A stretch of DNA of 64,000 nucleotides, from assembly GCF_031877795.1 (NCBI RefSeq), contig NC_133934.1, positions 103,170,610 to 103,234,609 of the forward strand, given 5' to 3'. The position numbers and the translations under genes were made by a program. Positions 23,666 to 37,846 of the stretch are shown here, piece by piece (the first letter of the stretch is position 1; each line of letters begins with the position of its first letter). Below the pieces are notes generated by a model. It saw only the letters and a list, made by a program, of their open reading frames with translations. It was not told the origin of the DNA and did no database searches. The stretch comes from Strix aluco. Its lineage: Eukaryota; Chordata; Aves; Strigiformes; Strigidae.

Positions 23666-26600
23666 GTAAGAAAACACCTAAGACAGCCAGAATGCAGCAA
23701 AGTTGCTTTCTTCCACAGGTGTATGGTAGAAAGTATCATAGAAATAGTATGCTCACAAAGTGCAAAAATTCACAATCATAATAACAAACAACAACAACAA
23801 AAAAACCCACACAACCACTCTCTGGGATAAGTCAATATAAAACAAAGTCAGTTCCCCCTGTTCCCAAAGCAAAGCATAATGTTGTGGACGTCTACAAACC
23901 CTCTAGCCCGAACTGCCTGGAACAGACCTGGCTCCAAACCAGCATGTCCAGGTAACTAGCTTCCTCAGCTGCCTGTTTTCCAGCCAGGTCATGGCCTTCA
24001 GAAGTGGTTTCTAGCAAACAGGAGTTAGTAACACCTGGTGCAAGGCTCCATCTCCCTTGAGAAACACTTTGCGAACAGGAACTTGGTTTAATCCAGTTTC
24101 CTGTGTCTTCAGATAATTGCAAGGATCATCTGCTCTATCTAGTGGCTCACCATGAAAACAGTAATTAATAATCAAAATTTTGAAACACAGGTATCCAGTG
24201 TTACTGGCATAATTAGGAGCTTCCATTGAGTAAGACATGAACATTCAATACCAGGCAATCCCATCTTTCAGTTCAGTACTGTATAATATAAAATGGCCCT
24301 TACTTCAAGTTAAGATTGAATCATCCTATCACCCTACCAAAACTCCAAAATATAAGGCATTAGGAAAATGCCTTTCTTTTTTTAAGAAATGATTGGATTT
24401 CCACAGGCCAATAAAAACCAAGAAGTCCATATGAAACATATGTTCACACAAAGTATCAAAAATTTATTCCATCCTTTAGAAATGCCTTTGTTCCTTGGAA
24501 GAAAGTTTTGAATACTCCTCAGCTTGATGTCCCGCTTTAACCCAACCTGGACACAGTTAATATCATCAGAAGTAAAGAAGGCATAGAAGTGATTTGATTG
24601 GATTACCCAATTTTTGGCCCTTCATTATGCCAAGAGAGATTGTGTTTAGAACCAGTATAGGTCTGTAGGAATTAAAAATCTCTGGGGTTTTTCCTTCTCA
24701 GTTATCCCCAGTTACCTTCCACCTCCTCAGCTGTTGCAAAACTCCCCATTAAAATTAGTGGGAATTGATCTGCAGATTATGGCAAGCAGCAGAAACCTTT
24801 CTCCCTAATTTTCTAGGGCTTGCCCTGGTCTCACCCATGACCTTCTGGCTGTGTTGCACAGTGCAGATGAGGTAGCACCATCACCACTGGTGGAACAATA
24901 AACACTCAGGCTGAATAAAAACGAGGTAGAGTTTCATATGGCTTTGAGAGGTCTGAAACAATATCACAAAGCTAATGAAGTCCTACCTGAATGTCTCTCA
25001 AGGGAAGGCAAAGAGCCTTTTCCACCCAACTCCTAAACTCAGCCCAAAGTGCAGTCTAAGCTGTGAGAAGTTTTCTGGGCAGTTCACCAGTCATCTACTC
25101 ATTACGAAGTACAGCAAATGGACTTTCATCAGAAAACATTTTTTAATTTTATTCTTCACTTAAGTTCAATGTACCTAACTGCCCTTAATAAGTAACATAA
25201 AAAAACCTCACATGGAGCTGCTCTGTACTGCCGCAGACTGAACTATATGCGGTACTGCAGTCAGCTCAGGCTATCTGCAGTTTTTGGTCCTGTGCAGATC
25301 TGAACTGTTCAGTCAAGGATTTTGCATCAGCAGTTCCCTGTTGATTTGCCTTGCAGATAAGAGATTTCCAGCTTCAAAGCCTTCAAATGGGCACACTTCA
25401 TCAGCGTTAAGTTCACTTTACAGAAGCATTTACACTCAGTGCAAGGAAAATACAAATGTTGATGCTTTGAGAAGAGACTTTTACTTGTTTTTCACAAATA
25501 TTCAGCTCCACTTCAGTGGATTTAGTTGGCTTAAGGTTTGAATTTTAAGTACCACTTACAGAGGGAGAACAAGTAAGCGGTAAACATGCTGCACTCAGCA
25601 GACAATACAACCAGGTAGTGTGATCCCTCCAAACAGTTCAGACGAACCAAGGTGCAATTCTGACACTTGACACATCAGTGACACCAATGTTTATTGACTT
25701 GAATGGGGCTGGGATACATCAGCATTTTGGCCAGGCTGACTACTACTCTAACCAGAGTTACCTAATTCCTGCACTATCTGAAGACAACTAGGAAATTGAG
25801 AAGAAAAGGAAGTAAGAGCACTGGCTCAAGTCAAGCGGAGACCTGTCCTCTATTCACAGCTTGTTGTTATGCCATCACCATTAAGGCATGGGGCTCAGGA
25901 GGCCAAACCACGAGGCCCCTCACCGCAGCACAGCTGAGCCTGTAGCCAAGGCGCCGGGCCTCTTGCAAGTGCACGCTAAGCGGAAAGAGAAGGGAGCTGA
26001 GGGAAGGCAACAGGCTTCATTTCTTAGAAGCACCTGAAGTGATAGGCTGCACCCCTACCAGCTTCAGCAAAATTTCAAAATGAGCTACAACATGTTTTCC
26101 CCGGTGAGACTCTGAACAAAATCTAAAAAACAAGTATCACAAAATTATTATCTGCTGCTATAATCTATACATCCTACACTACTGTTTCTCTCTACTCAAT
26201 TTCCTTATAGTCAACCAAAAAGGGGGCTTTCATCAGTGAGCATCAGAAAACCACCAAGAGTTTCTGTGGAATTTGTCGTCTTTGCAAATTCTGATGACAA
26301 TCTGACAGTCTTCCCAGGCTCAGTGTGCAAAGCTCTGCTCTCCACTTCAGAGACCAGCCCTATTGATATCCTGTGCCCCTCGTTTCCCTTCAGTTGCATT
26401 ACCTGTATCAAGTAGCCTTGGACAGATGCCTTTGCATTACTTTAACACTGAACTGCCTCATTTATTCAGGTCGAGATGAGCCCTACAGAGAATATGTTTA
26501 GCTCACAGTTTCTCATCAGCACTCCCTGCTGCCCTCCCTGCAGCCAGCCCTCCTCACCTTCCCCCACCACTTTCCATCTCCAATTCCTCTCCACTCCACA

Positions 26601-28469
26601 AAGAATATGTCCAACCTCTGGAGATCGCAGCCTTGTCTCTACCCTCTCCCAGCTTTACCAGCTCAAAGTAAATGTTGCACACTTTTTAAGGCTGCCAGGA
26701 AAGAAAATGTTATGAGGAAGAAGAGGGGAGTATTTTCCTGGGGGCAGGGGGATGTCTTATTATCTCTTCCCAAACATATGCCATAGTCATTCAAACTTCC
26801 ATTTTTAAAAGTGCTGATTTAACTTGGGGCTCCTGTCATCCCTTCTTTAATGACTACTGTACTGCATCTTCCTTTTAAAAGGAGATTAAAGTGGCATGGG
26901 AAGCATCATACACCTGATCAGAAGATCTCCTCCCTTTCTGTAACAATGCAAACACTTTACTAGCTCTGGATGCAATTTGCAAAAATTTTAAAGTTGCTTT
27001 TTCTCCAGGCATTGTAATACAAGGTGTTTGCTAAGATGCCTAAGTAGCATCCCTGGGTGGGAAGAAGGGTGCCAATCAGTATTTCATACTCAGTGGCTGC
27101 AGTGCTGAGAGCCAGAAATGATCAAGCTTTATAATTGATTAGGCCATATGATCTATTTGCTACATATTCAGTGGCCTTATGACACATGTCCTCCCGTCCT
27201 TAATAACTAATATGCAACTCTTCCCCATCTTCTACTCCTCCCATCACGCTGGTATGGGTCAACAATGCATACAAGTGCTGTACATGGCTCCACAGGAGCA
27301 TGGAGCAGACTGTATGGCATCTAGAGAGAGGTATTGATCCGTGGACCATACAGTTTGCTTTATCACAGAGTTCCTTCTGGAAGGACAGGTAAGCTAAAAA
27401 GAAGAAAAAATGCTCTCTTTCTTTGAGAATGCTGTGAGGCCTGCATCACATCAGGAGTTAAACCTGCCCTGGGGTAACAGTGACAACTGAAAAGAAACAT
27501 GCAGATGTCATACCGAGGATTGATTAGTTACATGGATGAGGCTTCCTGGGAACACACACCCCTCTCACTTGGCAACGTCACCCAGAAAGCAGTAATGGCA
27601 GAGAAATACCTACCCAGGCTGCTTTTGGGAGGGGAGCACAGCAGGACACAGCCCTGTGGGTGGCAATAATAAAAATGCTTTCTGACACAGAGCCAGGGGA
27701 CAGGCACACGAGGAAGGCCTGCCAGATGTGGTGCTAACATGTAGGGAGGGATCAACTGAGAAAGTAAAGGTGACAGCAACCAAGAAGCGGCAGACTGAGT
27801 AATCCTTTGGAAGGCTGAGTAAAAGATTAAGAAAATTACCTTTAAGACAAGGTAGACTCAAAACAACTTGCCTGTTATGAACTCGGGGGGGGGGGGGGGA
27901 GGAATCAGGGGGCCAGTTCCCCAAAGAAATTACACAAAAGATCTTTATTTATGTCAGATAAAAGCAGGGAAGTGTACAGAAAACAATCCAGGTCATACTA
28001 CTAGAGATATAAAAGAATAGCAGGAGTGGCTAGGGACAAAATCATGAACGGCAAGAGAAAGTGATATGTAACTAGGAAGGCACATTAAAACAAATATTTC
28101 AGCAGCTGGAAGAGTAGGAAATTTAGAATAGGAATTCAGAGAGGAAGAAAAGTGTCAAAAACCAGCCAAGTCCAAAACATTTAATGTCATCATATAGGAG
28201 GCTTCACTAGACTTATCAGCAGCATGCAGATACAATACCAACAACAAAAAGGGTAAGATTACATATGGCACAGTTACTCAAGTATTTCTAAGAAAAATAT
28301 TTTAAAAGTAATGAAATAAAAGCAGATTCACAGATTTCTTGAATTTTTAAACCAAAAGCCCCAATAAGAAGAATAGGTTACGATAACTTTGCCACCCTTT
28401 TCATATTGGTTGGGCATGATGTTGTTAGTTCTAGAATAATTTTTAAAAAAGGAGGAATTAATCCCAGAA
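23666..28469. other. Intergenic DNA, no gene recognised
   Basis: No exon or transposon is recognised. The interval contains a 15-base G run at 27885-27899 and a segment at about 27100-27200 rich in AT with a non-repetitive look. Reading frames are short and without family features. Confidence 0.6.
27885..27899 (+). repeat. G15 homopolymer
   Basis: Fifteen consecutive G bases are followed by an A, a short GG and, a few bases later, another G5 tract. Such runs can form G-quadruplex structures and are unstable in length. Assembly or sequencing error in the exact count is also possible. Confidence 0.9.
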
Positions 28470-29340
28470 GTGTTGACAGTCATCCTGGAGAACTCATAGG
28501 AAGTTTCTGGCAGATGGGAAGTCTATTGCACCTCTAACAAGGGGAGGAAAAAGAAGAGCTGGAAATTAAAAACCTGTCATGTTCAATTACCAGAAAAACT
28601 ACTAGAATAAATCATACCATCTGTAAACCACCAAAGGTACTGAAGCAGATGAATGGTAGGGAACAAATCATACCAAACCAAACCAATCTAATTTCCATCT
28701 ACAACAGACCAACAGGCCTTGTGGACAGGGAAGAAGCAATAGATGTCAAAACTCAATTTCAGTAAAGGCCTTTGATGTTACCTAACATGACAATCTCATA
28801 AGTAAACTGCAGAAGCTAAGATTAGATCAAACCATCATAGGATGGCTGCAAAAGTCAGACACTATTCCTAAGGGGTAATTATCCACAGTTCCCTGTCAGG
28901 AAGGGAAGATGCATTGAAGTAGGTATTTCATGGATAACTGCACCGCTTCCAACTTCATTCAGTGCTTTCACTAATAATTTGGACAATGCAATAAACAACC
29001 TTATTAAATTTGCATATGAGAAAGTAGGGAGCACCGCAAGTACCCTGGATGGCAAACAATTCAAAATAAACAAACTGGAGAAGCAGTTGGGAAAAGGAAA
29101 CAAACTGAGCAGGAATTTATGTCAAGCATTGCATTTTCATAGTAACACCCAACTGAATTAATTTGTGTCAGGAAATGGCTGGCAAGGTAACAGCTCTTGA
29201 GAGGTTGGGAAGGCAACAGAAACCAAGCAGAAGGCAAGACAATATAATGGCACTGGGTAAAGGCAAACATCAGACAGGGATATATGAACAGGATTATTTC
29301 ATGTGTCTTTTGGGATACAGTTGTTCTACTTTAGTTGGCA
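28470..29340 (+). mobile_element. Ancient CR1-type LINE relic (reverse transcriptase region)
   Basis: The plus strand follows the nucleotide pattern of old CR1/L3-like elements in order: 'aacctgtcatgttcaattacc' like the start of the palm-finger region, then 'agtaaaggcctttgatgtt' (the SKAFDTV motif with a frameshift), 'catgacaatctcataag', 'cactaataatttggac' (INDLD) and 'aaatttgcatatgag' (KFADD changed). Many frameshifts, small deletions and the altered catalytic motif show it is long dead. Similar remnants are common in turtles, crocodiles and birds. The boundaries are approximate. Confidence 0.65.
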
Positions 29341-31740
29341 CTGGTAAGGCCTCAGATAAGATAACATCCAGTTTCAGAAGAGATTTGAGGCAGTTTATCT
29401 GATAGAAGATTGTTAATTCCCCACCTCATCCCTCCAGCCTTCAAGTCTATAAAAACCTGTTGCAAAGAGAAAAGGAACAATCAGTCATCTTTGTGCACGG
29501 TGAACAGGACAGGTAGTGATAGGCTTAGATGGAAGCAGGATTATGGTTACAGATGAGGAAGATCCTCATAATCTGAAGGATAACAGCCCCACCCCACCAC
29601 AAATTACCTGGTTTGTTATTTGTACAAGCATATGATGCATACAAAAACCATCTTGAAAAGAAACATAAGGACAAGAACAATCAGAAGACCTTTTGGCTCC
29701 CAAAACTGTAGATGATCCCACTGACCACGAAAATGGACTCCCTTCTCTTCAAAACCATATATTGCTTTTTGCTGTGCTAGCAGTCCCCTCCGCTCAGCTG
29801 GGAACAGCTGGGGAATCAGCCACTTCCAGACAGACTGATGCTACTTCCTTTTCACTAGTGCAAACTCCCCCTCTCACTGACACCTCATTAAAGGGTAATT
29901 TGGGGGAGGTTGTCATTGGTTGCTGGCTTTGTGAGAAAGTTGATTTGACTAGAAACCTTAAACTTACAGCTCATTTAAAAGCATAGCAGTTGTTGTTTGA
30001 CATTTGTAACCCACCTGACATTCTGGCTTGTTATACCAGTAAATCAATCTGGTATGACAAATGGCTAATTAAATGGAGAGCAGGGTCAATTTTCACAAGC
30101 TTCACCCACACTGTAGAGGTGTGCTCCAATTCCTTGAGTGCTGTCACTCAAAACAAGTCACTGCATTTAGAGTTGTTGCCAAAGGGGTTGCAGAGATGAG
30201 CTGTAGTTACCCTGACGTATCAATTGAGTTGTCAGTGGGAAATCTGTCTCATTCCAAGTGAAATTTTCAATCAGGTGTAAAGAAAAGCTGGAAGCTAATG
30301 CATTTGGGGCCAAGCACATAGTGTGGGTTGAGGGATACCCAGTCTGGACATGTGCTAATAATGATGCTACAGTCTCCCCAGTACTCTCCTAAATTCATTC
30401 GGATGTGAAAACAAGGACTGGAGGCTGGATTCCCCCAGGTGAGTGACCATACTATCGCATTTTAGCTACATAAGTACAGCTGGTGCTAACTTCAGCTAGC
30501 AAGGGTAACCACATCCCTTACCCATTAAACTGAACATAGCGGGAAGAAAAATTCAAGTTAAACAGATCCTCATTTTTGCCAAGATCTCAGAACCCTTGTA
30601 GTCCAAAGAAGCTAAAAATCACTTCTAGCAAGAGCAGAAGCTCCCTCCCACCCTTTTCAACTACTGCAAAAGGACACAAAATAAAGGTCTGCTCTCTGTC
30701 TGAAGGCACCTAAGCGACACTTTTAAAGTGTTCTGACACCTACAAAAACCCAGTTCTTTACAAAGTGCTTTTTTTCTTGTTGAAGATCCAGGACTGGGAG
30801 ACAACAAACCATTCCTTTTTAACAGTTTTTCTTAACCACACATAGTTTGGGAATTCACAAAAGAACATCAACAACAATTCTATAACAACCAAAAGGAAAG
30901 AAAAAATTACCCCATAAATACTGACTGCAAAACCAGGCTTGTTTTCTCTGGTTTACAGTTTCAGGCCTTTTACAAGAACAATCAGCTCCCATAAATAAGT
31001 TATTTTCAAGTTCCACAAGGAACAGCCTCAAACTGAATTAGTGGAAATTAGATTCTTCTTTCCATCCTCTTCCAGAAACAATAGAGAAAATGGAGATGAG
31101 ACATTTTGATTTCTTAACAGAAGAGTCATTCATGTCTATGACACGTTAAGTCTCAAGTACAAAAGTCCCTGGATGTGAATAAGGATGAATCAACCTTTAA
31201 ACCCAGAAGACAACTCAGGACATGCATTCCAAGGCAAAAAAAAAAGTCACTTTAATGTTGTACCAACAACAGCAGAGTACGGGGCAAGTCCATGAGACAT
31301 CTATTCTGAAAACAGAGTTCACGAGAAAGTAACTAATTCTGTTCAGCTCAAGCTGTTCAGTCTTACAAAAAACAGACTTCCACAATATTGTGGCACATGC
31401 CTCTCCAATTTTTTTTTTTTTTTCATTTCAAGCTCAGAAAACAGTGATTTCCATTCTGTTGTTTTCAGTCTTATTAACTATAACTTTTTATTGACTAATA
31501 CTAGCATTGACAGAAATACACAATGTTGCTATAGAGATCATCCTGGGACCACATCACCACTGTCATCTCAGCACCTTCCCTGTACTTTCTCTGTCATCCT
31601 GTGAGTTTCTAACACTTTGGGTTCTGTATAATTCTCCTAATGCCTACTGCTTCAGTTACTATTATGATCCATGTGAATTTTTTAGTATTGCTCCTTCACC
31701 TGACTTTTTCCTTAGTCTTTAAAGAACAATAGAAAAGCTG
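29341..31740. other. Intergenic DNA, no gene recognised
   Basis: No recognised gene. A forward frame from 29693 (TTG) to 30199 is interrupted once at 29984-29986 and is listed among the findings. A T-rich homopolymer occurs at about 31411-31425. The remaining sequence is AT-rich without repeats I can name. Confidence 0.55.
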
Positions 31741-32850
31741 GTTCAAAGGCACTTCTGGAGATGACCTAGTCCAACCTCCCACTGAAAGAAGGAACATTGT
31801 CAGCACTAGTTACAATCAGGTTAGTCATGGCTTTGTCCAGTCAAGCCTTGAAAACCTTTAAGGACAGAGGTTTCACAACCACTCTAGGAAACCTGTTCCT
31901 AACTCCCAACCATCTCTGCAGCCTCTTCTGGATAGTTTCTTGCCAACCTTCTGGAACCAAAGAGCCCAAAGCCAGACACAGTATTGCAGCTGCAGCCTCC
32001 ACAGCATGAAGAAGATAATCATTTCCCTAGATCCCTAGATCTGGTGTCCATGTTCTCCTACTGTATCTTAGCGTACAGGCTGACATATTTATGTTGTGAA
32101 CTCACTGTTGGCTCATGTTCAGCAATGCCACCATAACTCCCAGGATCTCTCTCAGTAAAGCTGAGAATTTTGTACTTCTTGTCATACTGCATGAGGTTTC
32201 TGTCAGCCAAATCCTGAACCCAGACTCTATCTTTCAGCATATTAACTCCCTCCCTCACAGACGAACACTGTCTAATAATCAGGGTCATCTGTGAAGATAC
32301 TGAACATCAGTCCCAGTATCACCTTACAGAGTACTTCACTTTTAGTCACCTTACAAATGAACATTGAGCAATTGATTTGAGTCCAGTGATCCAGCCAGTT
32401 CAAACCACCAACAGTCCATTCACTTCACTCATACTTCTGGTCCGGATGAAAATGCTGTGGGAGATTGGGTCAAAAGCCATTCTAAAGTCAAGGTGCAAGA
32501 ACAGCCACCACTGCCCTCATCCACATAACAAGTCAGTTAATCATGTAAGGCCATCTGTTTGTCTAAGCAATGCTTTTACAAATCTCCTTTGTAGGCTGTC
32601 CTTACTTCTTCCCACTTCTTGTGTGTTCTTTTTTGGCCTTCTAGTTCACTAACAAGCACCTTGCTTACATAAGCCTTCTGCAAAAAAAAAAAAAAATTCA
32701 CCCTCTTCAACCTCATAGGCAGCAGGTCACAACAGACCCTCATCACAACATTGGTGTCATTTTTCATGTCTTGTTTTCCTTTGTTACTGTAACCCAGTGC
32801 TTTACCCTTGGTAACTCCGGTCTCCAACTGTCAAAACACCTGTAGCAACT
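31741..32850 (-). mobile_element. CR1 LINE, 3' portion, antisense
   Basis: The plus strand carries the antisense of a CR1 3' end: 'tctggagatgacctagtccaacctccc' near 31757-31783, then the region like 'caagccttgaaaacctttaaggacagagg' and 'ggaaacctgttcc'. Further right, around 32450-32600, comes the antisense phrase 'aatgctgtgggagattgggtcaaaagcc', close to the common avian form 'ctgtgggagaccgtgtcgaaggcc', followed by 'aagtcaaggtg'. The element is therefore inserted in minus orientation, spans about 1.1 kb, and is too diverged to encode an enzyme. The terminal 8-base tandem repeat of intact CR1 copies is not evident. Confidence 0.8.
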
Positions 32851-35800
32851 CAGCAGGTGAAACAAAACAGACACAGATCAATTTCTGTTTCTCCTATCCA
32901 TGTTCCCTCTTACATCTACCATCCTTCTAATCTAGGCCTGAAACTATCTGAGAAAGTACACAGCCATCAAAAACACTCTAATGCACAATGCAAAGGGTTT
33001 ATCAGTAGCTGTATGGAGAGTTCAGATGTTGCTGACATACCAGGCAAAAGAGGTTTTCCCAACACGACTGCTTCTTGCAGCAAGTAAAGACATCCATGAC
33101 ACTGGTATATCATGGGATGCATATATGTTGGCTTTAAAAGGAATAAATATTGCCATCATCAATCAACTTAGAGACTGCCAATCAGTGTAGCATCTACTCC
33201 CCAGATCACAGCCAAAGAAGAAGGAATGAAAGGCTTGAACTACGCTTGCCACTCATCTGAACAAGCCTTATGATTTTCAAAAGGCACAAGAGAGAACATT
33301 TGTGCTCACACGTGCACATCACATTTAGCAGAAGCAGTACTGAAAACCAAGATGTCATGCAGATGTCTAAAGACTGTCCACCTCACACCACTCAGCACTG
33401 CGCAGAGACGAGAGCTACCACCTCTGCGTGCTTCAGCTTGTTCAGGATTCCTCACAAACACTTTCATTCGTTTCAGCATAAGCATGGCTTAATGTAACTC
33501 TTTCCAAGGAAACACAGAGAAGTTGCACAAGCCATTCTGCAGGGCACTCTCAGATCTCAGCATGAGGCATAATCACATCACACAGGCACACCCTGCAGCT
33601 GTGTCCCGACCCAGAAAGCCTCACTTCCACAGAAGGGGTCTTTTATTCCCTGGGTATAGATTGCTACTTGCTCACTTTCCAGTGAAGCCCACCTTTCCAT
33701 TTGATTAGATACCAGGAGATCAGCAGACCATCTAAATGTGGTCCCTGTTTCTGTGGTCTAGGACAGACAGACTGCACATTTTATCCTCAGTCACTTTGAT
33801 CGGAGCACTACTTTTCTGTTCAGCCTACTGGAATACTCTACAACCAGATTGGGGGGGGAGATATTTTCTGAAACATGGTTAATGACCAAGAAAAAATTTC
33901 ATATAATCACCCATGAATTCACTCCTGGGAACTATCTGATAATTCTGATTAAAATTCAGCAAGTATTACCCAAGCATTTAAACTTCATGGATCTTGGGAT
34001 GCAATACAGGTGGCTTTCTCTCCAAAATGTTAGTTTTGAGCCGGTAACATAACCTAAGCAAAAGAACAAGCTGTCATGAGTCTGGCACCTGTGACTAGAT
34101 ACTCAAATTCAGACCAGGTGTGCTTTTGGATAACTCCTCAGATGATACGATAGCACAACCCTATTTTGCCAGCAAGAATATTACGCAAAGATGTCTTCCA
34201 GAATTTCAAAACCTTACCACTGTGTATTAAATAGCAGCACTGAAAAACATATTCTGAAGCATCAATTTCTTGCTTTTTTGAAGCACGTGAAGCAGGAACA
34301 ACTTGACAGAAAAACAATCCAAATGGAAGAGAGGACAACAGCTAAACATTACAGAAGCAGGAGAGGAACACAAACCTTGGCCAAAGGATTTAAACCAAAA
34401 ATCCTCATGTGATCATAAATACCTAGTTTTTCTCCCTAGGCAGGCCCAAAACAAGCAAATGAACTTCACAGAAAAGACAAGTAAGATCAGTCATTGCCAA
34501 GACAATTTTTTTTCCCAAAAAAATTCTTTTGGGGGCTATGTAGTAAATCTTCTTGTCATTGTGAAATATGGGCTTGAGATACCGTGTCTGTCTCAAATTG
34601 CAGAGAGCACAAAATGCAAGATATGCCAAGACAATTCCACCTGCGGATATGAGCATGAATAAAAACCAGACACATCAGGCATGATGGTGTAGCCATATAA
34701 ATATTATGTTGATCGTCTGTCAGTTCCAACTATCAGAGAGTTCTTAAGCAGGGAGCTTGTACAGGAACATTCAGGCTTACAAAGATTCACATCCAAGTTT
34801 TAATGAGAAAACAACTGGCTACAACTATAAATTGAATCTTGGGCTTCTTTCTCAAACATTATCTGAATAACCTAACAGGATTAAATAAAATAGATAATAT
34901 GATTCATTTTTTGTGGGAAGATAGTAGTAAGCTGTTTCTTAATTATATGCTTCATTTCCAAAACTCAAGCAACAGAGAAGAATCACCTATGAAATTCGTC
35001 AATTTTTGACTGTTAAAGCACCCTCAACCTAATCCAGCCTAATGAAACTTATTGCTGTGACAAGATCAGTAACATATACAGCATGCCCCCTTCAAGGTTA
35101 AGAAAGAACAACAAAAGACCAAAAAAAAGAAAGTCTTCAGTTAATCTATAAAAGTGCGTTTCAGCCAGTAACAGGCTGTGGCAGAAGATCACCACAATGA
35201 TCCTGCCAACGCAGAGGATGGCCGTTCCCTGCACAGACACACTATCTTTTCCAAACTTCTTACGGTTGTAGCTGCAACTGGCACATCCTAGATCCAATTT
35301 AGCCATTACTGCTCCATGATTATCTGCCTAGCTTAAGACAGGTGTCAACACTGCAGGGTTTTCCATCAGTTTATTTCATCAAAACATCCATTTATGTAAC
35401 ACAAGATGTACCAGTAAAACCTTTAGGATGGTTATTCAGTCACTAATCCCAAACACCATCACTCCAAACGTTTAAATAAATAAATAAATCACCGTGACAT
35501 CCTACCAGTGCTAGCAGGTGCCTTCATGGCATGAAGGATCTTCAACCCAGGTGGAACCATAGATCCACACATTCCAGCCATGCAGTCTAAATATGCAGTG
35601 GCATAACCAGAGTGGTATTATCACCCCCTGTAATGTAACGCTCCTACCTTGGTAACTGTTACATTTACATGAAATACTTTCTTTTGTCTAGTAAGTTTTG
35701 GGGTTTAGCACAAGTATCAGCTTCGGTTTGAAAACAAGATTACACTTTCTGTTTAAGGAAACAACTCCTACATTTTTCAAAACAGAAAAAAAACCCCATT

Positions 35801-37076
35801 TTGCTAGAGTTAAACTTTCACAGAAACCAGAAGCTTTATAAAAGAACTTTCAATCCTCAGTTCATCCTGTCACTTGTCCAAAGACAAACAAAATTATCAT
35901 TTCCAGACTCTCTTGATATCAATTCCACTGTATGTACCTTCCCTGTGATTTCTCATAATGGACCAATTCCAGATTAGAATCTCTATAGCTCATTTAAAAA
36001 TTCCTCCACAACGAAGAATGACAGTAACAGAAGTTCTTCTCCACACAGGAAAGTGGAATCTCCTTAACAGACTCCAAAATGCCCAGGATTTATATTCTTC
36101 TGGCACCACTTACCTTAGCAACAGCAAAACACAGGGAACTCTTGTAAAACAAGTCTCTGATACTTGACAGGGCTCCCTCCAAAATAAAGCATACTTCTGT
36201 ACATCCATATTATAAGGTCGAAATACTTGATTCACGAAGAGATGCAGCTCATAAATTGCACACGTATATCATCTTATTGTTAACTGTTAAAATAAGCAGT
36301 GCTAGCTACAAAATAAAGTGCTAGCCAGTGCCTTAAAGTTAGTTTGGTTTGTTTGGGGTTTTTTTAATATAAGAACTCCACCCACAAATAAGCCAAATTC
36401 TGTTAAGCATACATGTTGGATGGCTTGCTGAATCCACAGAGCACTTCAGAGGTGGCAGCAGCAACAGAACCTTGGCACAGTCTGACTTTCAGTCAAGGCC
36501 ACCTCCCAGCTTTTGTACATTGTGTTAAACATCTAGTAGTAAGATATTGTTAACATAACTCCCAATTTCATTTAACTGTAAATACTTGTAACATTTGAGA
36601 TCGGCACCTGCTGCTCTGCAAGATTATTGTAAAAAAGCTCGACTTCAATGATACTTTAGAAATCAGATCAGCATTTGAATCAGGTTTACATCAAGGCCTA
36701 TTCAGCTCACATCCAACCAAACTCTCAGGGAGTAGATGGTCATAATTTCTTAGTCTTCAATCACACTATGATACTTCAGGTGGATTGAAGATCTTGTGAT
36801 GAATGTGAAGGTTAAGAAAAGCAGAGAGGTTTCTGCTGAAATCCCACACTGGGCTATTTCAGATTTAGAATTTTGTATCTCCCCATTACAGGGAAAGGAA
36901 GTGTGATCCAGATCTGGCCTAGGATGCCAGATTTTCTCCTTAAACCATTATTACATAAACAAAAGGCAGAAAAGACAGCAGCTATTGTGCTCAGTGATGA
37001 CTACCATTTAAAGCTGACCTAGCAGATCACACAGAGAAACAATGCAAACCAGATGGAGAGCTTCAGCTTTTCTCTT

Positions 37077-37098
37077 AAAAAAAAAAAAAAAAAAAAAA
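37077..37098 (+). repeat. A22 homopolymer
   Basis: A continuous run of 22 adenines followed by 'caccaaaaaaacccc'. No attached retrotransposon body is recognised. Confidence 0.9.
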
Positions 37099-37804
37099 CA
37101 CCAAAAAAACCCCACTAGTGTCAGGGTAACATGTCAGCAAGAGGGGAAGAAACTCTTTTCCTACAATAGCTGTTGTAGAAAACATGGGCAAATTAGCAGG
37201 TGAAAGGAACTTCTGGCACTGAAAACCTTACTGAGGTCCCAACTCCAGAGTATGCTGCTCTGGTATTTCAGAGGATGGCTTGTCTCCACAGCTTTGTGTA
37301 CAACCCACTTATCTCATGGTATCAGGTATTTTCAAGTTGGGTCTCTTCACCTCAATATAACCTTAATTTGTTGTTAGCTAACAGCAGGTACCCCTTCTTC
37401 ATTACTGCACCCGAGTGAAACAGGGCAACACTTCACACCATACCAGTTGCACAAACTGACAGTAAGACAATGCACATCTAACACACAAGATTCACCTTTA
37501 CAGTGCTATGCTCCTTTCACACCTACTTCCTTCTAATATTGAATGTTTACAGAAATCCACAAACAAATGGCTTTCATGCTAAATTTTGCTAAGAAAGTCT
37601 CAATTTAGGATTCTTTGGTGTTTTCCTAACAGGATAGTTAAGAAACCAGAAAAAAAAACAACAACCAACCAACCCACAGCCTCTGTCTCCAAACTAATTG
37701 CTACGTAATAATTTCTGACAAGAAATAACCAGGGTTTTTAAATATATATATATATGCATATATGTAAAAAGAAATAAACAGGGTATACATATACACATAA
37801 ATAT

Positions 37805-37846
37805 AACTGATCCAGGATATGCATACATACACATCCTGGATCAGTT
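37805..37846. repeat. Perfect 14-bp inverted repeat
   Basis: The left arm AACTGATCCAGGAT (37805-37818) is exactly complementary to the right arm ATCCTGGATCAGTT (37833-37846), separated by 14 bases rich in alternating purine-pyrimidine. It lies at the end of an AT/CA-rich microsatellite-like block (from about 37741). It can form a hairpin; any function is unknown. Confidence 0.9.
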
